DNA from: Plasmodium brasilianum
Taxonomy: Eukaryota > Apicomplexa > Aconoidasida > Haemosporida > Plasmodiidae
Direction of reading: 5' to 3'
DNA: 64,000 bases
Assembly: GCF_023973825.1 (NCBI RefSeq)
Contig: NC_090123.1
Coordinates: 1,719,501-1,783,500, forward strand
In this document: in pieces, positions 34,578 through 48,300 of the stretch
Numbering within the stretch: the first letter of the stretch is position 1
Layout of the letters: each line of letters opens with the position of its first letter
Translations under genes and position numbers: made by a program
The notes under the pieces: model-generated
Seen by the model: the letters and a program-made list of their open reading frames with translations, nothing else
Databases searched by the model: none
What the model was told of the DNA's origin: nothing

Positions 34578-36725
34578 ATGGATAAACTAGTTCCAATAGT
34601 AAATAAATTGCAAAACGTGCTGTCTTCTTTTATTAGTAGCGAAACATTAAGTCTGCCACATATAGCAGTTGTTGGTGCACAATCAGTAGGAAAAACATCG
34701 CTATTAGAATCATTAGTTGGTTTAAGTTTTATGCCTAAAGGAGAAGATATTGTAACTAGAACTCCTATTATAATACAGTTAACTAATTCGAAGGCAGATG
34801 ATTGTTATTGTACATTATCGTATTGTGATTATGAAAACAATAGAGTAGAAAAGCATATAGATGATTTTTCTGTTTTAAATGATATGTTAGTAAATGTTAC
34901 TGAAGAAATTACAGGAGGAAATAAATGCATTAAAGAAACTCCAATTATTATAGAAATACACAAAAATGATGTTTTAGATTTAACCTTAATTGATTTACCA
35001 GGGTTAACGAAAGTCCCTGTTGGTAATCAACCGCACAATGTAGAAGAACAAATTGTTAATTTAGTAAATAAATACATAAAAAATCCAAACTGTATAATTT
35101 TAGCTGTTTCTTGTGCCAATATTGATTTAGCTAATTCTGATAGTTTGAAGATGGCTAGAAGTGTAGACCCAAAACATGAAAGAACAATTGGAGTTATAAC
35201 AAAATGTGATATGGTTGAAAAACCTGAAATATGGAAGAAAATGATTAGCGGTTCTTTATATCCTTTAAAGAAAGGTTTTGTAGCAGTTGTGTGTAGAAGT
35301 CAAAAAGACGTTGAAGATAATATTAGTATTGAAAATTCGTTAAGGAAAGAAGAAGAATATTTTAATCAATGTATAGACTTTTCTAATCAAATGGAATCCA
35401 TTATGGAATGTGGAATAAAGAACTTGGCAAAAAAATTAAATAACATCCTTATAGAACATATTAAAAATACTGTACCATATTTAAAACCCAAAATTGATGC
35501 ATTAAAAAGTATTGAAGAAGAAAAATTATTAGAATTAGGAGAACCTATGGATAACATGAACCGTTCAGAATATTTAGCGGTTCTTGTTAATTATATAACG
35601 AAATTTTCTCAACAATATCAAGATATCATAGATGGAAAGGTATTCTATAAAGATAGAGTAGACGAATTAAAAGGAGGAGCAAGAATACATTATATTTTTA
35701 ATGATTGGTATATAAAATCTTTAAATGATTTTTCCCCATTGGAAATGCTAACGGATGAAGAAATTAGAATAGCTATCCGAAATTCTAGTGGACCTAGGGG
35801 TGCACTATTTGTACCAGAAAGTGCCTTTGAAACGTTAATAAAAAAATTAATAAACTGTCTAAAGGAACCTTCACTTCGTTGTGCAGATCAAGTGTATGAA
35901 GAACTTATTAAAATTGTCGATAATTGTAAAATAGCAGATATGGAACGATTTACAAATTTAAAGAGTGCAATAAATGAACAAGTCAAAATATTATTAAAAG
36001 AATGTTTACAACCAACTAAAGAAATGATAAAAAATTTAATGTTAATTGAATTATCTTATATTAATACAAGTCATCCTGATTTTTTAAATGAACATTTTAT
36101 GAAAAATGTATATGACAGAGATAATGATTATGTAGATGAATTAGATAATATAATGAATACTCAGAGTAACAGTAATAAAGTTCTAAATCAAAAAAGAGAC
36201 TATCAAGAAAATTATACTACTACTAGTAGTAATAATTATAATAATATGAACTACTCAACCATTCATCATCATACATATAAAGAAGAAACCAAATCATGGA
36301 AAAATAAAGAAGATATGAAATTATTCAAAAATAAGGAAGGAACAAAAATAACGAATATTCATGATACTAGAGAGAATGTTTTTGTTTTACCTGTTATTCC
36401 AGACAAAATCATACCAGAATATTCTTCCTCATCTAAGGAAATAATAGAAATAGATTTAATAAAATCTTTAATTAATAATTATTTTAATATCGTTCGAAAA
36501 CATATAGCGGATGCAGTTCCGAAGGCCATTATGCACTTTATGGTTAATACGTCAAGGAAAACAATGCAGAAAGTTCTAATATCCAATTTGCATAATGGTG
36601 AGCTTTTTAACTTATTTAACGAATGTTCATCTATTAAGGTAAAAAGGAACAACTGCAAAAAAAATTTGGAATCGTTAAACCAGGCTATAAAAATGTTGGC
36701 TGAAATTAGGAATCAAGAGATTTAA
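34578..36725 (+). CDS. DYN2: Dynamin-like GTPase
   Basis: Membrane-scission GTPase of 715 residues, one exon. The GTPase domain shows G1 GAQSVGKTS (residues 33-41), the switch I Thr in TRTPI, G3 DLPGL (about 138-142) and G4 TKCD (about 205). A dynamin middle domain follows (PRGALFVPESAFETLI), and the C-terminal GTPase effector region is present (SLINNYFNIVRKHIADAVPK). There is no PH or Pro-rich domain, as in other protist dynamins. A low-complexity Asn/Thr/His stretch lies at about 520-600, between middle and effector regions. The length matches what I recall of P. falciparum DYN2 (about 700 residues); the choice of DYN2 over DYN1 rests on remembered gene order. Likely roles are organelle or vesicle fission. 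Confidence 0.92.
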   Translation: MDKLVPIVNKLQNVLSSFISSETLSLPHIAVVGAQSVGKTSLLESLVGLSFMPKGEDIVTRTPIIIQLTNSKADDCYCTLSYCDYENNRVEKHIDDFSVLNDMLVNVTEEITGGNKCIKETPIIIEIHKNDVLDLTLIDLPGLTKVPVGNQPHNVEEQIVNLVNKYIKNPNCIILAVSCANIDLANSDSLKMARSVDPKHERTIGVITKCDMVEKPEIWKKMISGSLYPLKKGFVAVVCRSQKDVEDNISIENSLRKEEEYFNQCIDFSNQMESIMECGIKNLAKKLNNILIEHIKNTVPYLKPKIDALKSIEEEKLLELGEPMDNMNRSEYLAVLVNYITKFSQQYQDIIDGKVFYKDRVDELKGGARIHYIFNDWYIKSLNDFSPLEMLTDEEIRIAIRNSSGPRGALFVPESAFETLIKKLINCLKEPSLRCADQVYEELIKIVDNCKIADMERFTNLKSAINEQVKILLKECLQPTKEMIKNLMLIELSYINTSHPDFLNEHFMKNVYDRDNDYVDELDNIMNTQSNSNKVLNQKRDYQENYTTTSSNNYNNMNYSTIHHHTYKEETKSWKNKEDMKLFKNKEGTKITNIHDTRENVFVLPVIPDKIIPEYSSSSKEIIEIDLIKSLINNYFNIVRKHIADAVPKAIMHFMVNTSRKTMQKVLISNLHNGELFNLFNECSSIKVKRNNCKKNLESLNQAIKMLAEIRNQEI

Positions 36726-38011
36726 GAGAGGGGCAAACATATATATATATATAATGATATAAACCATGGAGAGGAGGGAAAAAGGAGATGGCCTTTTTTG
36801 CGTTTTCTTTACATTATTCCACGTATATATATGCTTTTGTTGTGAACACTTAACTATTAAATTGTTTCTCAGATAAAATGTTCTGTTTTACATTGAGAAG
36901 CTGTATATTTGTATTATTATACATGTTATGTGTATATGTATACATATATGTATGTACATATGTGGGTGTTTAGATCTGTGTATATATGTATGTACTTACG
37001 CATAACGCACACATTTGTGTTAAGCTTTTTTGTACAATTTCATATAGTGAAATAAAGACGTAAATACCCAAGAAAAAATAAGAAAAAAATATATTATATT
37101 TTGTTAAATTTGAAATATGTTTCATTTTTCTTTTTTGTTTTAATATAATTACAACTCTTATTTTTAAAAGTGAACAAAAAAAAGAAAAAAAATTTTTTTT
37201 TTTACTATTCAGGTGTTTTTTTTAATTTTAATAAACTTCACGATTATTCTAAACCTGTGAAAATAATTATGTATTATGTAAAAAGAATTATGCATGTATA
37301 AAAAGATCCAGTTTGTTAAGAAATTTACAATATTCTTATGAACATACATGACAAATAAGAATAGATGATGAAAGTTTATGTAATATTACCCTAAGAAGAA
37401 AGCAATTATATTGCTAGTTAAAATCAGATGACCAACGAAATTAATTATGCGCTTATATACATTTAAATTTTTTTTTTTTTTTGAAAACTTTTTCAAAAAT
37501 TATCATTTTACATAAACACAGTTAATATAATGTTTTGCAATGTAGTAAAATATTGTATAAATTAATTTAATCTTTTTTTTTTTTTTGTACATGTAATGTT
37601 CACAGTATCAGTAATTATAAGGAGTGAAAATATCCTATGATTAAAACCCAATTTTAGCTCTTCAATAATACTTCAGTTGTAATTACGGCTTTTGGTATTT
37701 TTTCGTAATAGTTCATATTCGGAATATTTGCGTTTGTTGTACAATAATGAACTCTCATACATTAGCAAATTTTATCGAAGTTGTGTACTTATGAATATTA
37801 GCAAAATTTGAAAATGAATGCTAAATTATTTAGTGGCAAACTTTTTTTTTAGTGATTATCTTGTTTTTATTTTAATAAATTAGGAAAAAGTTCTTTAAAC
37901 TTTTTTTTTTTTTTTTTTTTTTTCATTTTTGAAAAAATAATGTTTAATGAATATTTAAAAAAAATAATACTAATAATTTCTTTTAAAATGAAGATTTAAA
38001 AAGTAGAAAAT
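36726..38011. other. Spacer between dynamin-like and XPB genes
   Basis: This holds the dynamin 3' UTR and the XPB promoter/5' UTR. It has several T runs (37910-37930) and nothing that codes convincingly. Confidence 0.55.
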
Positions 38012-41000
38012 ATGGATGCTTCAAATAATTATATTGGAAAGAATTCTTATAAAAAAGGTTATAATAGGAGAGCAGACATTTTAAATGAGGACTATTATGC
38101 GAAAAATGTGAAAAAGCGCAAATTAAAGGCGGCCAAAAAAATGTAAATATATTAAAAATATTACCATTTTATTTTTATCTCTCTGTTTTTTTTTTTCTTT
38201 AAGAATTAATTTCATGGACATGGTTATAACATATGCGCGTGTTAAAAGCTCGACGCATGTGTATGCATATATACATATATATCTGTAGCAATGTCTATCC
38301 GTATTTTAAATGTTTCTAAACAAAGGAAATTTGTTTTTTTCTCTTTTTTTTATAAGTTCCAACAATGAGCTGTTACAATATTCATTATAATATAATGCGA
38401 TAGACTAATGTCATCATTTCCCATTCATGTATTAGTTAAACATTGTTTTGTTTTATTTTATTTTTTTTGTTTTTGTTTTTGTTTTTTTCGGTTTGGTTTG
38501 ATTTCGTTTTTCCTTGTTATACTTCTTATTTAGAATTAGCTTCGTTTTGTTTCTTTTCATTAGTAGAGATGAACAAGATGGAGAGGTAACAAAAAAGACG
38601 AAAAGCAAGCTTAAAGAATATTATGAAATGCGTTTTGATAAAAAAGTAATAAACCTACCGTTCAGTACAGACTCTATAAATGTTCAACAAAGAGGATTTC
38701 ATGATTATAGCAAAGATATGAAATTAAAGAAAAATCATATGAACAAACCACTATGGATATGTTCAGATGGTTTTATATATTTAGAAATGTTTAATAGTTG
38801 CAGTAAACAGGCATCCGATTTTCTTATAACGATAGCTGAACCTATATGTCGACCTGAATTAATTCACGAATTTCAGTTGACTATCTTTTCTTTATATGCA
38901 GCTATATCTGTAGGAATTACGCTTGATGAATTGTTAATAAATTTAGATAAATTTTCCAAGAATATTTTACCAAATGAATTAGTTCATAATATTACAAAAA
39001 GTGCTGAATCATTTGGTAAAGCGAAATTGGTACTAAGAGAAAATAAGTATTATATTGAGGCTACAGATAAAGCAGAACTAGATTATTTATTAAATAATAA
39101 TATTATTAAGAATGCGAGAATTTATTCAAATAATAATAGTAACAATAATAATGGTTCTAATAATAATGATCAAAAAATGAAAAATCTATTTAACTTAAAT
39201 AATAACTTTTTAGAAAATAAGCAGAGTAGTGAGAACAACGAAGCTAATACTGCGAACAATTTTTTAAGCGATATTGTTGAGGAAAAAAAGCAGAAAGATT
39301 CTTATGTTACTTATGAAGCCCCTGTATTGGACACCACTCAGCTCGGTTATAAAGAAATACACTATTTTTTTTTTAGTTTTGTGTTCTTTTTTTTTTTTTT
39401 TTTCGTTAATTTTTGAAATGCATTTTTTTTGTCCCCCTGTACTATATATTTTAACCCATAATTTCATATTTTTGTGACCCCTTTAAATTTTAACATGCTC
39501 GATTTTGTAGTGCAATAAATACATATTGTCGGGATATATTATTTTATTCCGTTCAGTTCATTAAATTATGATATACCATATTTTATATGATATTTAATCC
39601 TTCTTACGACAGGATTTAAAATAAGCGAGAGTGAGAAGCAGCTAATACTAGAAGAGAAAAGAAATGCCAACGAAAACACAACTGAGCATCCAGGTAATTC
39701 ATCGGAAGTTTATTCCTTTGAAGTGAATTGTGATAAAATTGAAGAAGTCAAGCAAGAAGCATTACAAACAATGCAAAGGCCTTTACTAATGGAATACGAT
39801 TTTCGAAGGGATAAGAAGAATCCTAATTTAATTTGTTCTTTAAAAAGTCATGTACAGATAAGATATTATCAAGAAAAAGCATTGAGAAAAATGTTTAGCA
39901 ATGGAAGAAGTAGATCAGGTATAATAGTTTTACCTTGTGGTGTAGGTAAAACGTTAACAGGAATTACAGCAGCTAGTACGATAAAAAAATCTTCGTTATT
40001 CTTAACAACGTCAGCAGTAGCTGTTGAGCAATGGAAAAAACAATTTGAAGATTTTACAAATATTCACCCAAGACATATAAGAATTTTAACATCAGATTAT
40101 AAATTTGATTTATGGCCTATCAACGAAGCAGGTGTATTAATTTCAACGTACACTATGCTATCATATTCAGGTAAAAGAAGTGAGCAAAGTTTAAAAATAG
40201 TTAATGATATAAAAAGAAGGGAATGGGGTCTATTAGTATTTGATGAAGTACAATTTGCACCTGCACCATCTTTTAGAAGAATAAATGACATTGTAAAATC
40301 GCATTGTAAGCTTGGCTTAACAGCAACGTTAGTAAGAGAAGATTTATTAATTAGAGATTTGCAATGGATCATTGGACCTAAATTATATGAAGCGAATTGG
40401 GTAGAATTACAAAATAAAGGATTTTTAGCTAAAGCGTTGTGTAAAGAAATATGGTGTAGTATGCCAAGTTCCTTTTATAAATATTATTTGAAATCAAACA
40501 GTTTTATTAAAAGAAGGTTATATACATGTAACCCTAGGAAACTTATGATGTGTGAATATTTAATTAAATATCATGAACAAAATAATGATAAAATTATTGT
40601 ATTTAGTGATAATATTTTTGCTTTATTACATATTGCCAAAACGTTAAATAAACCATTTATATATGGCAAACTTTCTCCTATTGAAAGAATTGCAATAATA
40701 AATAAATTTAAAAACGACTCTTCTATTAATACAATTTTGTTAAGTAAAGTTGGGGATAATGCAATCGATATACCTATCGCAAATGTTGTGATTCAAATTT
40801 CTTTTAATTTTGCTTCCAGAAGACAAGAGGCACAGAGATTAGGAAGAATTATTCGACCTAAAAATAAAGCCAATGAAAAAAAAAATATCAATGATCCCGA
40901 TTCTTTTTTTTATAGCCTTGTTAGCAAAGATACCATAGAAATGTGTTATTCAGATAAAAGACAAAGGTTTCTGATAAATCAAGGGTATGCTTATAATGTC

Positions 41001-41354
41001 CTTAGTGATAATATTGTTGATTTTAATAAATTAAATTTAGTTTATAAGAATAAGAAAATACAAGAAAATTTACTCAAGTGCATTTTAGCTAGCACCGATG
41101 ACGGAAATAATGATGAAGATGATGATTTATTTGAGGACCCAAATTTTAAAAGAGATAACTCCAAAACAAATAAGACTAATGTAAATGCTTCGTTAAGTAA
41201 GGCGGATGAACCTTTGAAAAAAGTGGACAGTGGAAGCTTGCTAAAATTATCTTCCAATATAGATGTTATATTTAGTGATAAAAAAAAAACTACGCAAAAG
41301 AAGCATGCGGATAAGCATATTCTCTTTAGGAAGTTTTTAAATCAGAATCGCTAA
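38012..41354 (+). CDS. XPB: XPB/RAD25 helicase, TFIIH subunit, 3 exons
   Basis: DNA translocase of TFIIH, used in promoter opening and nucleotide excision repair. Exons 38012-38142, 38567-39345 and 39613-41354 close in phase to 883 residues. The N-terminal damage-recognition part is recognisable (LWICSDGFIYLEMFNSCSKQ), followed by an Asn-rich linker. The helicase core has RYYQEKALRKMF, Walker A CGVGKT (about residue 412), TATLVRED and the C-terminal lobe motif RRQEAQRLGRIIRPK. FFYSLVSKDT and YSDKRQRFLINQGY near the end are typical of XPB. Motif II reads DEVQ (about 514) rather than the DEVH/DEAH of other XPB proteins. The last 80 residues are low-complexity. Confidence 0.95.
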
Positions 41355-42511
41355 ACTGATTGACAATTGTGCAAAAAATATTTTATATTGCATATCTGTT
41401 TTTCAGGATATCAAGGAATTGTCAAACTGAGAAAAGGATATGTTCTTGTTAGAATTCTTATCCAATAATTTTATTATTTTTTTTTTATGCCTTTCTTATG
41501 CGTATATTTACATATGTGTAACCTTCGCACGTATGCACACTTATGCGAATGAGGATTGTCATATAATTTAGAAACATTTTAAGGAACATATTTGAACACG
41601 CCTGTACATACAATATGATTAAATTATATGCTCTCTGTATAATATAACACGGCCCTGTATGAGAAAAAATGTAGATTTATTAAGGGATAATAACTCATTC
41701 TTTTCTATTTAACACTTAAAAAAAAAAAAAAAAAAAAAGTGATAGTAAGAGTTTTCAAGTACCTTCATTAATGACACTAACACATTATATACTCACGAAA
41801 TGGATATTTTTTAAAATGTAGCGCTTTATAATTATAAGATAAATTATCATTAACATGTCACTCATTACCATCATAAATTAATAAGCCATAATTATCGTTT
41901 ACTGTTTCATTGTCTGGTGCGATAATAAACGTGCCCAAGCGGGTGTTTATCATAATATTATATATATTTATCTATCAAATTACGTATGTATGTATGTATG
42001 TATGTATGTATGCATTTATGCATATGCATTCGCGTTTCCTGCTGAATATTCTGGAAGATATACCCATATTGTTGAACCCTTTAAAAGATGTAAGAACGTT
42101 ACTGCAAGCGATTTAAAAATTCTATAATTAGCTATTACAAAACTATAAATATCATTTATTCCCTTTTCTCATTATTGCCCTGAGCAATGGTTTTTTTTTC
42201 ATACCATTATTCCCCTAATGATATTCTTTACTGCTTAGTCCATTTCATTTCAGTATTTCAATATTTATACAAATATATCTATCTACAAATATACCAAATG
42301 CGTGGATATTTATACAAACATACATAAATGAGTGGATATATATATATATATATATTTGTGTACGCACATGAGAAATATTTGCTGTTTCGGTGTTTATAAA
42401 TGGTACAAATTCCAACTTTTTTTCGTAATGCTTTCAAATTAAAAAAGTTATCTAAAATTTAAAACATATTATTCAATTTTCTTATATTACGATTTTTTTT
42501 TTTTTTGTATT
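41355..42511. other. Spacer downstream of XPB
   Basis: It holds the XPB 3' UTR and TATG/TA microsatellites (41982-42012, 42335-42355). A stretch near 41900-41945 and 42020-42110 is less A+T-rich and open in one plus-strand frame, but it has no convincing start or family match. Confidence 0.5.
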
Positions 42512-42541
42512 ATGAAAATGGAATATACAATATGTATATAT

Positions 42542-42577
<36 letters not shown>

Positions 42578-42912
42578 CGACACACATATAAACAAGGTTC
42601 GTCTCCAAAAAGGGATCTTAATATTTTTTTTGGAGTCGCTGTTATGATTTTCATTCCCCTTTCTAGTTTTATAACATCAGTTTTTAATTTATTAATTTTA
42701 CCTAATACAACTATTTGTTTAATGGAAGCTGAAAATTTTCACTTTCGTAAATAAGTATATATATTTTATGTATATTATATTTCATAAATATTTTTTTTAT
42801 TTGCAAAACTATAATCAGTGGCTTTGTAATTTTAGGAACTTCTCTAATATTTTTAATTTATTTTTATATTCCAAAAAACTATTATGCAAAATTGGCGAAG
42901 AAGAAAATATAA
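42512..42912 (+). CDS. Small two-TM protein with KKXX tail, possibly VMA21-like, 3 exons
   Basis: Exons 42512-42533, 42597-42746 and 42836-42912 close in phase to 82 residues. The first intron is a TA run and a multiple of 3, so it could also be read through. One clear membrane helix (FFGVAVMIFIPLSSFITSVF) is followed by a short loop and a second hydrophobic stretch (SLIFLIYFYI). The protein ends in KKKI, which fits the KKXX rule for return to the ER. Size, a Pro in the first helix, and the dilysine end recall the V-ATPase assembly factor VMA21. That is inference; the second helix is short, so the last acceptor may be wrong. Confidence 0.45.
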
Positions 42913-43422
42913 AAAAATAAAAATACTAAAATTTTTTTTGTTGAAAACTTATTTTTAATGTAATTTTTATTTCTGTTCTAATAGAAGAAACTCCACCAAA
43001 AAAAAAAATTATATAATTATAAGCATCAGAAAAATATATATATATATATATATACATATATATACATGTTTATTTATTTATATTATGTAGGTACTGTATT
43101 TATATATTATTTTGCGTAAGTCACACCAGTACGATGAACTATTTTATTGCTATATTTTGTATGCCTATGTAAGGAATTAAAAATTAAAACGTCTTTAATT
43201 ATATTATTGTAAATTATATTTTCTTACCAATTTAAGGATTTTCATATGTAATTAAGAAGAAAAAGGCGAGAACAAAGCAAGAAAGAAGCAAAAAGTAAAA
43301 AGGAAGGCAAAGAAAAAAAAAAAAAATAGAAATATATAAAAGAAAGAAAAATTAACGAAAAATTCGTTAAGTACATATCGGAAAAAGCATATTTTGTTAT
43401 TAAGGGAAGAAGAAAAAGAAAA

Positions 43423-44170
43423 ATGAATCCAGGTTATAGCGATGTTGTATTGTTAGTACAGTTTTCAAGAAAAATAGAAAGTAGAACTTTTGTTGAATAT
43501 AATTCCTTAAAATTAGCATTAAATGGTTAGTATATAGTAGAAAAACTTGAGTACACAGATAATAAAGAAGCATGAACGAATGATAAAATTATTGCGTACT
43601 TGTGGATTTTTATGTATGTGTATATATATATCAATTAATGTGTGTATGTATGTTTGTACTCATGTAATTATATATATTTATGCTCATTCATGCGTTGTAT
43701 GCACATCAGTTATTCTATATAGATATTTGGGTAAATTCATATGTGCAAATATTCATGTATATATTTTTTCATTTTAGGGATATGTCAACTATATGAACAA
43801 GCAATAAAAGAAAATGACCCATCAGTGCAAAGGATAACATATAATATGAATGATTTGTTTTTATACATCGATAACGTACAAAAAATGACTATAATGTTGT
43901 AAGTATAATAGGGGAACAATAGGAAAATGGAATAAATAATTTAGAGAGACCTTTTTATAAATAGTGATGGAATATATATATATGGTGTTACATAATAAGT
44001 ATTATTAAATCCGTGCATATTTAGTTGTACATTGAAGTAATATTTAATAATTTGGTTCTTTTTTTTTTTTTTCAAGATTTCACCAACCCACATGGACGTA
44101 CAAGCCTCACGACAAAAAATGGATAAAGCAAAAATTAGTTGAACATATTAAAGATCAGATTGGCCAATAA
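43423..44170 (+). CDS. ERH: Enhancer of rudimentary homologue (ERH), 3 exons
   Basis: Exons 43423-43525, 43778-43898 and 44077-44170 close in phase to 105 residues, the usual length of this small conserved nuclear protein. Matches run along the whole protein: VVLLVQFSRKIESRTFVEY at the start, GICQLYEQAIKENDPSVQRI and ITYNMNDLFLYIDNV in the middle, and TWTYKPHDKKWIKQKL at the end. ERH proteins form homodimers and work with RNA-processing partners in other eukaryotes. Introns are 252 and 178 bp, with T-rich acceptors. The 3' end is only 168 bp from the convergent dynein gene. Confidence 0.93.
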
Positions 44171-44338
44171 AAAAAGAGAAAATTGTCTCATTTATTATCT
44201 GGAGTTGTAATCGTTGCTGCTGTTTGTATTGATACATTTTGTGTTTTTATTCAAAGTTGTTTTAAAATTTTTAAGCGGAAAAGAAAGAAGAAATCATAAG
44301 GTTTCTTCTTCATATTGAGTTTACCACTACTCTCCTTT

Positions 44339-45361
44339 TCATATTTTATTCCCTAATAAATAACTTTTATATTTCTCTAATACATTTTTGTAATCTTCGT
44401 CTAGTTTAGCTTTGAGTTGTTCTTTCCTTTCATTTGTCTATTCAAAAAGAAAAACAATAAATCAAAAAAATTAAAGAAGAAAATATGCATTTTACATTAT
44501 TGTTATTTTTATTCCTTATTTTATTTATCCTATTTTTCCTTTTCATTATATATTCAGTTGTGTGCATAAGTATGCTCTACCATATATATATATATATATA
44601 TATTACATTTTTTTCTTTCTTCTTTTTCATTTTTTCTTTTTCCTGCGAAAATTTCATTTTTATTAATTATATGGAGCATGTCAAATTACTTTTTTTTTTA
44701 TTAAATGCAAAAAAGTAAGATGAAAAAAATGTAACAAATAGAAAAAAAAAGAAAAAAACTATAATTACTTCGCATAACTCCAATTGTCTCTTTACTTTTT
44801 GTTTATTCACGAATATTCTGTTTTCAACCCATAGTAAAAATTCATCAATTTCGTCCTTCGACTAAAAGAATAAATATATTCATATGTATATATGTATGCA
44901 TATTTACATGTACACACACAAGTGTTCCAAAATTTTTAAGTTCTGTTCCAACTTTTCCTTTTAATAAAAGTACGTAATAATAAATTACCGAGTTTAATAA
45001 GCTTTCTTCCATTTCATAAACGAAGACACATCCACTCGAATCTCCAATTATTATCTTGTTGTAGGAATACATGTATACATCTTTATATAATAAAAGAATC
45101 ATATACAAAAAAAAAAAAAAATAAATAAATAAATAATATATAAAGGAAAGAAGATGTTATAATAAATATTATTTAATGGAAATCTTTTCAAACATTTATA
45201 TAGGCGCATTAGTAAGCGTTATATAAGTAATATGAAGTATTAAATTTTATATGGAAAAAAGTACAAAATAAAAAGAGTTTTAAAAGAATAAAACATAAAG
45301 ATCATAATACTGGAAAAAATTAAACAAAAGTAGACGAAGGTTTAATAGTTTATATATATGC

Positions 45362-45398
<37 letters not shown>

Positions 45399-48300
45399 TT
45401 TATTTATATATTCATATATTATTTTCCTTTATTTTTTCCTTAACCGTCTTCATTTTTGCTCATCAAGTATTCATTCGTATCTACAACCTCATCAAAATTT
45501 TCGTATGTCGTAAGATCATTATCAACCTTGGGAACTTTAGTTTTCTTATCCATATTGTTAAATAGATTAGAATCGAAATTGTAAAAAATACTTATACATG
45601 TTAAACTATAACTGCTAATTGACAATGAACATATACAATGATTTTTTTGTTCCAATAAATTCCATATTTCTATATGCCCATTTATTTTCCCTATAAATAT
45701 GACACTTATTTTTGTGTGACTAAATTCACAGCAGGAGTATATTTCATTGCTTCTGTGAGAAGGAGAAAAAGTAGGGAAATTGAAGGTGAGTACACGGATG
45801 AATGAGCTATTGAATAAGCGCATAAATGAGTAAATTAGTATATGCATGAGTATATAAGCAAATGGGAAAACATACTAATAGGAAAATGGACAAGAACACA
45901 AATGATCAGAGAAGCGATAAAGTGGTTATATTACTAAATTTTGCCTATTTAAAAGGAATTATGTATGCAAATACTAAAACAAGTTGACAACTTACTTTGG
46001 GGAAGCATATAGGGGATGCTCTTCATTTTCTTTCCATAAGTAAAAATTGGTATCAGTTAAAGTCAGAATTAAGTATTTAATAATTCTATTTCTCTTTACA
46101 CATAGTAGTGTCTTAAAACTTTTGTAATCCTTAAAAAGGAAAAAGAAAAAAAAAAATTAAATTTCATAAGATTTTAATTTTGGAAAAATTAAAAATGCAT
46201 ACTATGGATTACTGAAAAAAAGAAAATAAAGGATATGTCAATTTAAAATGAGAAAAATTGTAAATGTGTAAACACAGGCACATACGTACATATGTCTATA
46301 TATGTATATATATATATATATATTACAGCTTCAAACGTTATGCAAATTATTTCTGCTTTTTCTGTTTTATTACATCATTTATTTTACTAATAATGGAATA
46401 ATTTTTCTCCTTCTGCATACATCCATACATATTACCAATTATGTATTCCCCTTCTTCCTGCAACAATAAATTTTATAAATTTAAAATTTCTGTAGATCTA
46501 GTAACTCAGCACGGAATATGCATAAAAGTGTGATAACATAATGGCAGTATATTTTTATGTGCAACATACAGCAATGAAGATATACCATTATATAGAAGAG
46601 ATAAATTTGCAAAAAAAATAAAAATAAAAAAATAAATAAATATGTAAATAAATAAATGTACATATATATATAAATAAGTACACAAATAATTAATCTATGG
46701 AAACCGTTTAAAATTAGTTTAATTGAAGAAGTAATTTCTAAAGGGAAAATTACGGAAAAGGCAAAAAACGAGGATACATGAGAGTTTATCTCAATAAAAT
46801 GAAAATAGGTGAATCCTAAAGAATACTCTGAATAAAATAGAACATTAAAAATAATATTGAAATTGTTGTAATTGTTTTACCTAAACAGAGAATTATTAAT
46901 ATAGGAATAAAAATCAATTTATTTAGATTTAATGAATAATATAAAATAAGAAGATTATACAAATATTGTAACCTGTATTTGGTCTAGTAGTATTTATTTT
47001 GAAAAGTGGCTTGAAACTATATAGTTCATCTGTTAATTCTTTTTCTTTCTTCTTTGTATTATTTTTTACTTCAACTTTTTCAATATTTGTTGCATCCCAT
47101 ATTAGTATTGTCCCATCAACTGATAAAGAAATGTGCATATTTTTACTTGTATTCATATATACAATTAAATATGTTTACTTACATATAAAGGGAAAAAAAA
47201 AAAAAAAATACATATATATATATTTATATTTATATCACCAGAAATAGACACCAATAAGTGGGAATTTTTCTGATTGTTAATAGATATTTTCTTTTCGCTT
47301 AATATTAAATTTTTATCGTTTAAAAATATAAGGGTTGTTACTTCCCTTTTATGTGAGTATTCTATACTGCTAAATAAGTATGGTTCTATGTCAACTGTTT
47401 TTTTATCTGGAAAGGAAGAAATATAATAAAATGAGTTAATATACGCCTAACTCGGGAAATTTTATACGCTTAAATAAATATATATATATATATATGTCGT
47501 AATATTTGTTTTATTTTATTTTATATTTTCTTTTTTGTACTTATTTTGGAATGTAAGATAGAGGTTCCATAAAAATTTGGGGGTAACTTCCAAATAACTA
47601 ACTGCACAAAAAGGATTTTTAAAAATGTGGAATTGAGTATCATTGTATACATGAATATATGCGCACAAGCATATTTACACACAACGGAAAGCTTTGTATC
47701 GTATCGTGTTGTATTTTTATATTTTTTTTTTTTTTATGCTTTCTTAAATAAAATAGAAACAAACCAATCCGTTGCTACAACCAGCAATGACCAAATCGTA
47801 GCCCTTATCATTTACAACCGCGCTGGAAATTTGCTAAATAAAAAAATATGTGTATTTTTTAATAAGAAAATGAGAACAGGAAAAGTTTTCAAAAGGATTA
47901 GAAATAATTTAAGCATTAATTTTCTGTTATTTAATTTTTTTCATAAATTGATATTATTTTGTTTGGGTTAATGTTTTATTATTTCTATTTCTTAAAAATT
48001 TTACTTTTTAACGTTTCTTACATATGGAGATATTAAGGCGTATAATGGATTAATATAGTTTGTATAAGACCAAACGAGTATATAGCTGTCTGTGTTAACC
48101 CCTTCAATGAAACTGTCATTGCTATAATTATTTATATATATAATAAATATTAAGTAATTTATTAGAGACAGATACAGAGTAAACAAAACTACTTTATCTG
48201 TTGTATATTTTACATCTGTATATATAAATATTTTATTTAAATTTTTAATATTTTTAAAAGATAATATATCCATGCTTTGAATATTCGGTTGCGCATTTTT

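Noticed and set aside
41900..42116. Possible exon or tRNA-like stretch downstream of XPB
   Set aside because: No tRNA arms or conserved GTTCxA loop could be found, and the open frame lacks an ATG and motif.
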